Assembly: GCF_003072125.1 (NCBI RefSeq)
Contig: NZ_QCYH01000003.1
Span: 7,501 to 71,500 of the forward strand
From: Pelagivirga sediminicola
Lineage (GTDB): Bacteria; Pseudomonadota; Alphaproteobacteria; Rhodobacterales; Rhodobacteraceae
Length of the DNA stretch: 64,000 nt
Direction: 5' to 3'
The translations under genes were made by a program, and so were the position numbers. Each line of letters begins with the position of its first letter. Positions within the stretch are counted from its first letter, which is position 1. Below are positions 17,200-25,280 of the stretch, piece after piece. The notes under the pieces were generated by a model. That model made no database searches, was not told the DNA's origin, and worked only from the letters and a program-made list of their open reading frames with translations.

Positions 17200-18105
17200 T
17201 TACGCTAGCACATCCTGCAGATGATCGGCGACATGTCTGCGGAAAAAGGATTGAAATTCCATCGCGACGCGGGACGTGGGAAAAAGGTTTGACGTGGCCG
17301 AATGCGCCTTGAGCGGCATGGCCGGCGCCACGGGGCGGATCGCGATCCCCTTCAGATCGCGCCCGGCCAGCGCGAAACTGTCGACCAGCGCCACCCCGAT
17401 TCCGCTGCGCACCATCTCCAGCGCGGCGATGGTATGGCGCACCTCCAGAAAATACCGCCGCCGAAGCCCGCGGCGAAAGAACTCCGAATCGATCAGGCGG
17501 CCCAGCGGCGTCTCGGCGGAGTACGAGATGTGACGCGTATGGCTGAGATCGCCGATATCGACCACCTGGGACAATGCAATCTCATGGCCCTCTGGGCAGA
17601 CACACAGCAACTGACCTTGCGCAATGGGCTTGACCGTAAGGGCTGAATGGCTGGGCTGACTTATCGACAGGCCCAGATCGGCCTGCCCGCTGACCAGCCG
17701 GTTGGCGATCTGGTCCGTATGACCCAGATCGACCGACACGTTCAGGTGCGGGCGATCTTCCAGAAAGCTGGCCAGCACCGGGGGCAGCACGATCTGCCCC
17801 AGCGACGGCGTCGCCACGATGCTCAGCCGCCCGGTGGTGCCGTCGCGCAGCTCGTCTATGATCGAGGACACGCGGCGCTGCTGCATGAACAGATGCTGCG
17901 CCTCCTGCGCGATGTGGCGCGCCTCGGGCGTGGGGATCAGGCGGCCGCGCTCGCGCTCGAACAGGGCGAAACCGGCCAGTGTTTCGATATGGCGCACCAT
18001 GTTGCTGACGGCGGGCTGACTGACTGACAAAAGCTCGGCCGCCTTGGCGGTGGTGCCCACCTCGATCACGGCGCAGAGCACTTCGAGCTGCCTTGCATTG
18101 ATCAC
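17200..18105 (-). CDS. LysR-family regulator of the hydantoin locus
   Basis: 301 residues from GTG 18105 (reads MINARQLEVLCAVIEVGTTA), a usual LysR N-terminus; GGGGG lies 9 bases upstream. The winged HTH covers residues about 3-60 (AKAAELLSVSQPAVSNMVRHIE), and a two-lobed ligand-binding domain follows (LSIVATPSLGQIVLPPVL). It lies between the minus-strand ABC/hydantoinase operon and the plus-strand carbamoylase operon, so it probably controls both in response to a hydantoin, ureido acid or amino acid. Palindromes sit on both sides of the gene (17170-17186 and 18117-18162). Confidence 0.92.
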   Translation of the reverse strand: MINARQLEVLCAVIEVGTTAKAAELLSVSQPAVSNMVRHIETLAGFALFERERGRLIPTPEARHIAQEAQHLFMQQRRVSSIIDELRDGTTGRLSIVATPSLGQIVLPPVLASFLEDRPHLNVSVDLGHTDQIANRLVSGQADLGLSISQPSHSALTVKPIAQGQLLCVCPEGHEIALSQVVDIGDLSHTRHISYSAETPLGRLIDSEFFRRGLRRRYFLEVRHTIAALEMVRSGIGVALVDSFALAGRDLKGIAIRPVAPAMPLKAHSATSNLFPTSRVAMEFQSFFRRHVADHLQDVLA

Positions 18106-18116
18106 GCCAATAACCC

Positions 18117-18162
18117 CCGCTTATCACATGCCCATGAAATTTTATTTCACACTGATAGGCGG
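18117..18162. promoter_or_regulatory. Nested inverted repeats between lysR and carbamoylase genes
   Basis: An outer repeat, CCGCTTATCA (18117-18126) and TGATAGGCGG (18153-18162), matches at 9 of 10 positions. Inside it is a perfect one, TGAAAT-TTT-ATTTCA (18135-18149). Both lie in the 99-base divergent region, the expected place for autoregulation of lysR and control of the carbamoylase gene. Confidence 0.4.
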
Positions 18163-18204
18163 GCTGTCTAGCAAATTGGGGATACCGGCAATCAGGAGAA
18201 CGCC

Positions 18205-19140
18205 ATGAAACGCCACGAGGTCTTTGCCGTCGCTCAGCTGGGCCCGATCCATCTGGCCGATTCCAGGGCCCGCACCGTGAACCGCCTGATCGACATGCTG
18301 CGCGAGGCGCATGGGCGCGGCGCGACATGGGTGACCTTCCCCGAACTGGCGCTGACCACGTTTTTCCCGCGCTATATCTACGACACGCCCGAGGAATACG
18401 ACGTGTTCTTCGAAGAGGGGCTGCCCTCGCCCGCGATGGTGCCGCTGTTTGACGCGGCCCGCGATCTGGGCGTGGGCTTCTACCTTGGCTATGCCGAAAA
18501 GGTGCAGCAGGACGGGCGCACGCGGCGCTTCAACAGCTCGGTTCTGGTCGGGCCGAACGGTGATATCTTGGGAAAATACCGCAAGATCCACCTGCCCGGC
18601 ACGGCCGAGCCCATCGGCGATCTGGAATTCGAGCATCTGGAGAAACGGTATTTCGAGGTCGGCGATCTGGGCTTTCCCACCTTCGCCACGCCCTCGGGCC
18701 GGTTCGGCATGTGCATCTGCAACGACCGCCGCTGGCCCGAGACATTCCGCGTCATGGCCCTGCGCGGGGCCGAGGTGTTCATGCTGGGCTACAACACGCC
18801 CACCCGCAACATCCACCATCACGAACCGGCTTACCTGCGCGAATTCCACCATCGCCTGTCGCTTGAATCGGCGGCCTACCAGAACGGCGCCTGGGTCATG
18901 GGCGCCGCCAAATGCGGGGCCGAGGACGGCTTTGCGATGATCGGCGGCTCGATGATCGTGGCGCCCACGGGCGAGGTTGTGGCGCGCGCCGCCAGCGAGG
19001 ATGACGAGGTCATCACCCATAATTGCGATCTGGACATGGGCGCCTATATCCGCCGCTCGGTCTTTGATTTCGCGCGGCACCGGCGCATCGAACATTACGG
19101 GCCGATCACCCAGCAGACCGGCGTGGAGATCCCCGAATGA
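18205..19140 (+). CDS. N-carbamoyl-D-amino acid hydrolase (D-carbamoylase, nitrilase superfamily)
   Basis: 311 residues with AGGAG upstream. It hydrolyses N-carbamoyl-D-amino acids to D-amino acid, CO2 and NH3. The catalytic triad falls at exactly the positions known for the Agrobacterium enzyme: Glu47 in TFPELALTTFFPR, Lys127 in KYRKIHLPG and Cys172 in CICNDRRWPET. Length (usually about 304) and the motif YQNGAW agree too. It is read away from the LysR gene and overlaps the second DUF1028 gene by four bases (ATGA). It completes the pathway begun by the hydantoinase on the other strand. This is the most specific functional call in the locus. Confidence 0.96.
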   Translation: MKRHEVFAVAQLGPIHLADSRARTVNRLIDMLREAHGRGATWVTFPELALTTFFPRYIYDTPEEYDVFFEEGLPSPAMVPLFDAARDLGVGFYLGYAEKVQQDGRTRRFNSSVLVGPNGDILGKYRKIHLPGTAEPIGDLEFEHLEKRYFEVGDLGFPTFATPSGRFGMCICNDRRWPETFRVMALRGAEVFMLGYNTPTRNIHHHEPAYLREFHHRLSLESAAYQNGAWVMGAAKCGAEDGFAMIGGSMIVAPTGEVVARAASEDDEVITHNCDLDMGAYIRRSVFDFARHRRIEHYGPITQQTGVEIPE

Positions 19141-19814
19141 CCTTCTCGCTGGCGGGCCGGTGCCCCAATTCAGGTCAGATCGGCTATGTCGTCGCGACCT
19201 CGTCGGTCTGCGTCGGCGCGCGCGTCGGGATGGTATCGGACGGCGTCGTCATCTTCTCGCAGGCGCGCACCGATCCGCGGCTGCACGCCGCGGGGCTGGA
19301 CGCGTGGCGCAAGGCGCCCGGAGATGCAAGGCAGGCGCTGAACGCGATGAAGGAGCACGCGGTTGCGTCGCATTGGCGCCAGCTTGCGGTGTTCCCGATG
19401 GCGGGCGCGGCGACCCATCATACCGGCGCGTCCTGCCTTGCCCATTGCGGCGCGCAGGCTGGCGCCCATTCGCTGGCCTTGGGCAATTTCCTTGGCTCGG
19501 ACCGGGTGATGCCGACCATGATCAACACGTTCGAGAACAGCGACGGCCCGCTGGCGCAGCGCCTTCTGGCCGCCATTCGCGCGGGCGAGACCGCGGGCAG
19601 CGAGCGCGAGCCGCTGCAATCGGCGGCCCTTGTGGTAATGGGCGCGGATGATCTGAAGGAGGTCGATCTGCGGGTCGATTTTTCGACCGATCCGCTGGCG
19701 GATATGGGCCGGTTGCTGGAGGACTGGCTGCCCAAGGCGCCCGCCTATCGCATTCGCGCGCTCGACCCCGATAACGCGCCCTCCTCGGCGGATGTCGAAG
19801 GGCGCCAGACATGA
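19137..19814 (+). CDS. DUF1028 family protein, copy 2
   Basis: 225 residues, coupled to the carbamoylase by a four-base overlap. It starts MTFSLAGRCPNSGQIGYVVA and has SLALGNFLGSDRV, corresponding to the family motifs of copy 1 (10925-11683), but it is shorter and clearly not a recent duplicate. Function unknown; a hydrolase or accessory role in ureido-acid metabolism is inferred only from the two neighbourhoods. A hairpin follows at 19819-19840. Confidence 0.83.
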   Translation: MTFSLAGRCPNSGQIGYVVATSSVCVGARVGMVSDGVVIFSQARTDPRLHAAGLDAWRKAPGDARQALNAMKEHAVASHWRQLAVFPMAGAATHHTGASCLAHCGAQAGAHSLALGNFLGSDRVMPTMINTFENSDGPLAQRLLAAIRAGETAGSEREPLQSAALVVMGADDLKEVDLRVDFSTDPLADMGRLLEDWLPKAPAYRIRALDPDNAPSSADVEGRQT

Positions 19815-19818
19815 AAAA

Positions 19819-19840
19819 CCGCGCATGGTGACATGCGCGG
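19819..19840 (-). terminator. Hairpin terminator, mainly for clpB
   Basis: CCGCGCATG and CATGCGCGG form a perfect nine-base stem around GTGA. On the minus strand it is followed by five T (plus-strand A at 19814-19818), so it best serves clpB transcription; on the plus strand only a weak T-rich stretch follows DUF1028. Confidence 0.7.
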
Positions 19841-19872
19841 CTGAGTTTCTTGAAGCGTTCGCTCTAGCCGAT

Positions 19873-19900
19873 GGCTCAGGCTAAAGGCGAAACGCCTTAG
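19873..19900. repeat. 28-base dispersed repeat, copy 1, containing the clpB stop
   Basis: It starts GGCTCAGGC and ends AAACGCCTTAG. It is identical at 26 of 28 positions to 29303-29330. Read on the minus strand, the second to fourth bases are the TAA stop of clpB. The 3' half can form a small hairpin (AAGGCG-AAA-CGCCTT). Confidence 0.7.
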
Positions 19901-22515
19901 TGAACAACCGCATCTTCAGGCGGCTGGCGCTTGGTGCTGCCCACCCGGTCGCCGATAATCAGGCCGTCGGCGCCCGCGGTGATCTTCACCGTGCTGTCGT
20001 CCAGCACGTCACCGGCCAGCAGCAGTTCGGCCAGCGGATCCTGAATGGCCCGTTGCAGCACCCGCTTGAGCGGACGCGCCCCGAACACCGGATCATAGCC
20101 CTCGTCGGCCAGCCATTTCTTGGCCCCTTCGTCCAGATCCAGCGTGATCTTGCGGGCGGCCAGACGCTTCTTGAGGCGCTCCAGCTGCACATCGACGATG
20201 CCCGTCATGTTCTCGCGGCTGAGCCGGTCGAAAATGACGATCTCGTCCAGCCGGTTCAGGAACTCGGGCCGGAAATGGGCGCGCACCGCCTCGTTCACGC
20301 TGCGCTTTGCCTCGGCCACGTCGGCCCCCTCGGGAAGCTGGCTCAGCGCCTGCGACCCAAGGTTCGACGTCAGCACGATCAGCGTCTGCTTGAAGTCGAC
20401 ACGATGCCCCTGACCGTCGGTCAGAACGCCGTCATCGAGAACCTGCAGCAGCACGTTGAACACGTCCGGATGCGCCTTCTCGACCTCGTCGAACAGCACC
20501 ACCTGATAGGGGCGTCGGCGCACGGCCTCGGTCAACACGCCGCCCTCGTCATACCCGACATAGCCCGGAGGGGCGCCGATCAGACGGCTGACGCTGTGCT
20601 TTTCCATGAACTCCGACATGTCGATGCGCACCATGGCGTTGTCGTCATCGAACAGGAATTCGGCCACAGCCTTTGTCAGCTCGGTCTTGCCCACGCCGGT
20701 CGGCCCGAGAAAGAGGAAACTGCCCAGGGGCCGGTTTTCGTCATGCAGCCCGGCACGCGCCCGGCGCACGGCATTTGCCACGGCGCGCACGGCGGTATCC
20801 TGACCGATGACGCGCTTGTGCAGCCCGGCCTCCATGTTCAGCAGCTTCTCGCGCTCGCCTTCCAGCATCTTGGCGACGGGGATGCCCGTCCACCGCTCGA
20901 CCACCTGCGCAATCTGCTCGGGGCGCACAGCCTCTTCGACCATGACACCGTCAGATTCCGACTGCTCGGCCTCGGCCAGCTGCTTTTCCAGTCCCGGAAT
21001 GACGCCGTAGGACAGCTCGCCAGCCTTGGCCAGATCGCCCGCGCGCTTGGCGTGGTCCAGATCGATCCGGGCGCGGTCCAGCTTTTCCTTGATGTCGCGC
21101 GCACCGGCCAGCTTGTCACGCTCGGCCTGCCATTTGGCGGTCATCTCGGCAGAGCGTTCCTGCAGGTCGGCCAGTTCCTTCTCCAGCTTGACCAGACGGT
21201 CCTTGGACGCGGTGTCATCCTCTTTCTTCAGCGCCTCGGCCTCGATCTGCTTTTGCAGGATTTCGCGGTCCAGCGCATCCAACTCCTCGGGCTTGGAGTC
21301 CACCTCCATGCGCAGACGGCTGGCGGCCTCGTCCATCAGGTCGATCGCCTTGTCGGGCAGGAAACGGTCGGTGATATAGCGGTGCGACAGCGTCGCCGCA
21401 GTCACCAGCGCCGAGTCCGAGATCCGCACGCCGTGGTGCAGCTCGTACTTTTCCTTGATCCCGCGCAGGATGCTGATCGTGTCCTCGACCGTCGGCTCCT
21501 GCACGACAAGCGGCTGGAACCGGCGGGCAAGGGCCGCGTCCTTTTCCACGTGCTTGCGATACTCATCAAGCGTGGTCGCGCCGATGCAGTGCAATTCGCC
21601 GCGCGCCAGCGCAGGCTTGATCAGGTTTGCCGCATCCATCGCGCCATCGCCCTTGCCCGCGCCGATCAGCGTGTGCATTTCGTCGATGAACAGGATGATT
21701 TCGCCCGCCGCTGCGGTCACTTCATTGAGGACGGATTTCAGCCGCTCCTCAAACTCGCCGCGATATTTGGCACCCGCAATCAGCGCGCCCATATCGAGGC
21801 TGAGCAGCCGCTTGTTGGCAAGGCTTTCAGGCACGTCACCATTGACGATGCGCAGGGCCAAGCCCTCGGCAATCGCCGTCTTGCCGACGCCCGGCTCACC
21901 GATCAGAACGGGGTTGTTCTTGGTTCGGCGGCTCAGCACCTGCATGGCGCGCCTGATCTCGTCGTCGCGGCCGATGATGGGGTCGATCTTGCCCTCCTCG
22001 GCGGCGGCGGTCAGGTCGGTCGCGTATTTCTCAAGCGCCTCATAGGTGTCCTCGGCACTGGCCGAATCGGCCGTGCGGCCCTTGCGGATGTCGTTGATCG
22101 CCTCGTTCAGCGTCTGCGCCGATACCTTGCCAGCCTCCAAAGCCTCCTTGGCGGGGGATTTTACCATCGCCAGCGCCTGAAGCAGCCGCTCCACCGGAAC
22201 GAAACTGTCCTTGGCCTTCGTCGCCAGCTTCTCGGCCTCGGCCAGAACCTTGCCGGTCTGCTGGTCCATATATGTCTGGCCTGCGTCGCCCTGCACCTGG
22301 GGGATCTTGGACACGGCCAGATCCACGGCCTGCTGCACGCGGTCAGGCGCACCGCCCGAGCGGCGGATCAGGTTGGCGGCAAGGCCCTCTGCGTCGTCCA
22401 GCAGCGCCTTGAGCAGGTGTTCCGGCGTCAGCCGCTGGTGGCTTTCGCGCATCGCGATGGTCTGGGCAGCCTGAATGAACCCGCGCGACCGTTCCGTGAA
22501 CTTGTTCAAGTCCAT
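19897..22515 (-). CDS. clpB: ATP-dependent disaggregase ClpB
   Basis: 872 residues from ATG 22515 ([15 protein letters not shown]); AGGAG is about 7 bases upstream, whereas the ATG at 22521 is too near it and the longer frame to 23250 is spurious. Order: Clp N-domain, AAA+ D1 with Walker [10 protein letters not shown], the coiled-coil middle domain ([20 protein letters not shown] region), AAA+ D2 with GPTGVGKTE, and the C-terminal small domain. This is the usual ClpB length (about 860). It rescues aggregated protein with DnaK in the cytoplasm. A heat-shock-type promoter is seen upstream and a hairpin terminator downstream, so it is probably a single-gene unit. Confidence 0.97.
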   Translation of the reverse strand: MDLNKFTERSRGFIQAAQTIAMRESHQRLTPEHLLKALLDDAEGLAANLIRRSGGAPDRVQQAVDLAVSKIPQVQGDAGQTYMDQQTGKVLAEAEKLATKAKDSFVPVERLLQALAMVKSPAKEALEAGKVSAQTLNEAINDIRKGRTADSASAEDTYEALEKYATDLTAAAEEGKIDPIIGRDDEIRRAMQVLSRRTKNNPVLIGEPGVGKTAIAEGLALRIVNGDVPESLANKRLLSLDMGALIAGAKYRGEFEERLKSVLNEVTAAAGEIILFIDEMHTLIGAGKGDGAMDAANLIKPALARGELHCIGATTLDEYRKHVEKDAALARRFQPLVVQEPTVEDTISILRGIKEKYELHHGVRISDSALVTAATLSHRYITDRFLPDKAIDLMDEAASRLRMEVDSKPEELDALDREILQKQIEAEALKKEDDTASKDRLVKLEKELADLQERSAEMTAKWQAERDKLAGARDIKEKLDRARIDLDHAKRAGDLAKAGELSYGVIPGLEKQLAEAEQSESDGVMVEEAVRPEQIAQVVERWTGIPVAKMLEGEREKLLNMEAGLHKRVIGQDTAVRAVANAVRRARAGLHDENRPLGSFLFLGPTGVGKTELTKAVAEFLFDDDNAMVRIDMSEFMEKHSVSRLIGAPPGYVGYDEGGVLTEAVRRRPYQVVLFDEVEKAHPDVFNVLLQVLDDGVLTDGQGHRVDFKQTLIVLTSNLGSQALSQLPEGADVAEAKRSVNEAVRAHFRPEFLNRLDEIVIFDRLSRENMTGIVDVQLERLKKRLAARKITLDLDEGAKKWLADEGYDPVFGARPLKRVLQRAIQDPLAELLLAGDVLDDSTVKITAGADGLIIGDRVGSTKRQPPEDAVVH

Positions 22516-22593
22516 CGTCATTCTCCTTTTACAAGCGTCATTCCGGGGGCGCACCCTGCGGACAGGCATACGCGGTTCGGAAACCTCCAGTTG

Positions 22594-22623
22594 TATTTGG
22601 GCAACGCCCCTGCGCGCTTCAAG
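22594..22623 (-). promoter_or_regulatory. Predicted sigma-32 (heat-shock) promoter of clpB
   Basis: On the minus strand CTTGAA (22623-22618) is followed after 16 bases by CCCAAATA (22601-22594). This resembles the RpoH consensus (CTTGAA, then CCCATNT-like), about 80 bases from the clpB ATG. Confidence 0.5.
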
Positions 22624-22697
22624 ATGGCCAAGTGCGAAAACGCGGCCAAGGTAAACTTTTTGTAACCTGTGATGAAACCGCGACAGGGCGGGCATAG

Positions 22698-22706
22698 TTA
22701 TCCACA
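22698..22706 (+). other. Perfect DnaA box
   Basis: TTATCCACA, the consensus DnaA binding site, lies in the clpB-unknown gene spacer. It is single there, so it is not an origin. A second perfect box is at 53448-53456. Confidence 0.35.
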
Positions 22707-22773
22707 AGAGGCAGACAGGAAAAAAACACCGCCTCGCCGGGCCTACAGGCCGGTTTTCACAAGGAGCAGTCCG

Positions 22774-23073
22774 ATGAAGATCGAAAAAATTCAGTTCGAG
22801 AACGTGCGCTATAACCCCGAGCATGGCGCGTTCGAAACGCTGGTAAAAATCCATGACGGGGGTGACGTATTCTCCTACCCCGCGCAGGTCGCCGCGCCCT
22901 TGTACGCCGAATATGGGCTGATCGCACGGGGTCTGATGCAGGCCGCCCGTAACGCCCACAAGGCCGCGACCGGCGGAATTCGCTTGCAGCACGCAACGCC
23001 GACCAAGGCTGTTGTCGCCGATGCCAGTCAGAAATCCCTGCTGAGCCGTCTTCTGGGCAATGCCGCCGCCTGA
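22774..23073 (+). CDS. Conserved-looking 99-residue protein of unknown function
   Basis: Start ATG 22774, with AAGGAG 7 bases upstream; the frame extends back to 22669 but that part has no ribosome site. Sequence begins MKIEKIQFENVRYNPEHGAF and contains LVKIHDGGDVFSYPAQV. Cytoplasmic, no helices of membrane type, no known motif recognised. It is divergent from clpB and about 100 bases ahead of pyrF, possibly co-transcribed with it. Confidence 0.7.
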   Translation: MKIEKIQFENVRYNPEHGAFETLVKIHDGGDVFSYPAQVAAPLYAEYGLIARGLMQAARNAHKAATGGIRLQHATPTKAVVADASQKSLLSRLLGNAAA

Positions 23074-23179
23074 TTGATACGCCCTGCGGCCTGCGCCAAT
23101 CAGCACAGGCCGCAAACGGCTGTTGACCAACGCCGCACCGCCCGCGAAAAGCATGGGAGCCCGAACGCAGGAGCACCCC

Positions 23180-23878
23180 ATGGCCGCAACCCCCGACAAT
23201 CGCCTTATCGTCGCCCTCGATCTGCCCCATGCGCTTGCTGGGCTCGACATGGCCGAACGTCTGGGCCCGCAGGTCGGCTTTTACAAGATCGGTCTGGGGA
23301 TGCTTACCGGCGGCGGCCTTGCCTTGGCGAACGAGCTGAAGGCCGACCACGGAAAGCGCATTTTTCTGGATATGAAGCTCTTCGACATCGGCGCGACGGT
23401 CGAGGCCGCCGTTCGCGGCCTTGCGGCGTTCGATCTGGATTTTCTGACGGTGCATGGTGATCCTCATGTGGTGCGCGCCGCCTGCGAGGGCGCGGCGGGC
23501 AGCAACCTGAAAATTCTGGCCGTGACCATCCTGACATCGCTGGACCGGGCCGATCTGGACGCCGGGCTGATCGCTCCAGGCGACATCCCCGACCTGGTTG
23601 CCACCCGCGCCGCGCGCGCCTTTGAGGCGGGTGCCAGCGGCGTCATCGCCTCGCCGCAGGAGGCCGCGCTGATCCGCGCGCTGCCCGAGGCGGAGGGCCG
23701 GCTGATCGTCACGCCGGGCGTGCGCCCCGCGGGCAGCGCGCTCGGCGATCAAAAGCGCGTGGCGACACCGGCGGATGCGATAGGTGCGGGCGCCGATCAC
23801 ATCGTGGTCGGACGGCCCATATGCGCGGCGGATGATCCGGCGGCAGCCGCTGCGCAGATATTGGCCAGCCTGCCTTGA
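23180..23878 (+). CDS. pyrF: Orotidine 5'-phosphate decarboxylase
   Basis: 232 residues from ATG 23180 with AGGAG upstream; the longer frame from 23123 is not needed. Catalytic FLDMKLFDIGATV holds the D-x-K-x-x-D signature; RLIVALD starts the barrel and VTPGVRP/GADHIVVGRPI bind phosphate. It converts OMP to UMP in pyrimidine synthesis, consistent with the usual TIM-barrel length of about 230. Confidence 0.96.
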   Translation: MAATPDNRLIVALDLPHALAGLDMAERLGPQVGFYKIGLGMLTGGGLALANELKADHGKRIFLDMKLFDIGATVEAAVRGLAAFDLDFLTVHGDPHVVRAACEGAAGSNLKILAVTILTSLDRADLDAGLIAPGDIPDLVATRAARAFEAGASGVIASPQEAALIRALPEAEGRLIVTPGVRPAGSALGDQKRVATPADAIGAGADHIVVGRPICAADDPAAAAAQILASLP

Positions 23879-23906
23879 AAGCGGGCGACGCCCCAAAGAG
23901 ATACGG

Positions 23907-23938
23907 GCCTTCGGCGAGGATATTTGCAGCAAGAAGAA
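23907..23938 (+). repeat. 32-base dispersed repeat, copy 1 (pyrF-dinB spacer)
   Basis: It contains GGATATTTGCAGCAAGAAGA. It matches 42392-42423 at 28 of 32 positions. It lies downstream of pyrF and I see no coding role. Confidence 0.65.
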
Positions 23939-23985
23939 GCCTGGGCGCTCTGGATGCCCGCGCCGCGCCCGTGATATGATGATCC

Positions 23986-25242
23986 ATGCCCGCCTTTTGC
24001 CGAGATTGCACCAGCCCCAATGAGCCCGACCAGCGCCGCTGCGCTGTCTGCGGGCGCCCGCGTGTCGTGTCGCATCCCGAGCTGTTCGATCTGGGCATCG
24101 CGCATATGGATTGCGATGCCTTCTATGCCAGCGTCGAAAAGCGCGACAATCCCGCGCTGGAGGGCAAGCCGGTCATCATCGGCGGCGGGCGGCGCGGCGT
24201 GGTCTCCACCGCCTGCTACGTGGCGCGCATCCAGGGCGTCCGGTCGGCGATGCCGATGTTTCAGGCGCTCAAGCTCTGCCCCGATGCCGTGGTCATCAAG
24301 CCGCGGATGGAGGTTTACGCCGCCGTCTCGCGCCAGATCCGCGCCATGATGGAGGACCTGACCCCCGCGATCGAGCCCCTGTCGCTGGACGAGGCGTTTC
24401 TGGACCTGCGCGGCACCGCCCGCCTGCATGGCGCGCCGCCTGCCGTGATGCTGGCGCGGCTGGTGCAGCGGATGCGCGACGAGTTGGGCGTGACCGGCTC
24501 CATCGGGCTGAGCCATAACAAGTTTCTGGCCAAGATCGCGTCGGATCTGGACAAGCCGCGCGGCTTTTCCGTGATTGGCGAGGCGGAAACCGCCGATTTC
24601 CTGCGCGGCAAGTCGGTGCGCCTGATCTGGGGCGTCGGGCAGGCGATGCAGACCTCGCTGGAGGCGGCAGGGATCCGCACCTTTTCCGACCTGCTGCGCT
24701 GGGAGCGGACGGACCTGCACGCACGCTTCGGCGCGATGGGCGACCGGCTGTGGCATCTGGCGCGCGGGCAGGACCGGCGCCGCGTCGATGCCCGTAGCCC
24801 CGTCAAGTCGATCTCGAACGAGACGACATTTTTCGAGGATACCGGCGATCCGGACATTCTGGACGGGCATATCTGGCGGCTGGCCGAGAAGGTGTCGGAC
24901 CGGGCCAAGGCGCGGCAACTGGCGGGGCGTGTCATCACGCTCAAGCTCAAGCGCGCGAATCACAGCAGCCTGACGCGCCGCCAATCGCTGCGCGATGCCA
25001 GCCAGATGGCCGACACGATCTATCGCACCGCGCGCGCCTTGATGGATGGCGCGGCGGGCGAGGCGCCGTTTCGCCTGATCGGGGTGGGCCTGTCGGATCT
25101 GGTGCCCGAAAGCGCGGCCGATCTGTCCGGCGATCTGCTGGATCCCGGCGCCGCGCGGCGCGGCGAGGCCGAGCGCGCCAGCGATGCAATCCGGCGGCGG
25201 TTTGGCGAGGGGGCCATCCTGAAGGGTCGTGCGCTGCGCTGA
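23986..25242 (+). CDS. dinB: DNA polymerase IV (Y-family) with N-terminal zinc ribbon
   Basis: 418 residues. Residues 5-22 form CxxC-N10-CxxC (CRDC ... CAVC), a likely zinc ribbon ahead of the usual polymerase. Catalytic carboxylates are in AHMDCDAFYASVE and SLDEAFLDL. The helix-hairpin-helix region is near LIWGVGQAMQTSLEAAGIRT, and the little-finger domain ends the protein. It copies damaged DNA with low fidelity. The zinc ribbon is extra compared with E. coli DinB (351 residues). No clear LexA site was seen. Confidence 0.93.
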   Translation: MPAFCRDCTSPNEPDQRRCAVCGRPRVVSHPELFDLGIAHMDCDAFYASVEKRDNPALEGKPVIIGGGRRGVVSTACYVARIQGVRSAMPMFQALKLCPDAVVIKPRMEVYAAVSRQIRAMMEDLTPAIEPLSLDEAFLDLRGTARLHGAPPAVMLARLVQRMRDELGVTGSIGLSHNKFLAKIASDLDKPRGFSVIGEAETADFLRGKSVRLIWGVGQAMQTSLEAAGIRTFSDLLRWERTDLHARFGAMGDRLWHLARGQDRRRVDARSPVKSISNETTFFEDTGDPDILDGHIWRLAEKVSDRAKARQLAGRVITLKLKRANHSSLTRRQSLRDASQMADTIYRTARALMDGAAGEAPFRLIGVGLSDLVPESAADLSGDLLDPGAARRGEAERASDAIRRRFGEGAILKGRALR

Positions 25243-25280
25243 CGGCGCCTTGGCGTGGCCTCAGGTCGCGGCAGGCCGGC

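Noticed and set aside
19900-22665. 921-residue open frame opposite clpB
   Set aside because: Antisense shadow of ClpB codons in high-GC DNA, without motifs or ribosome site.
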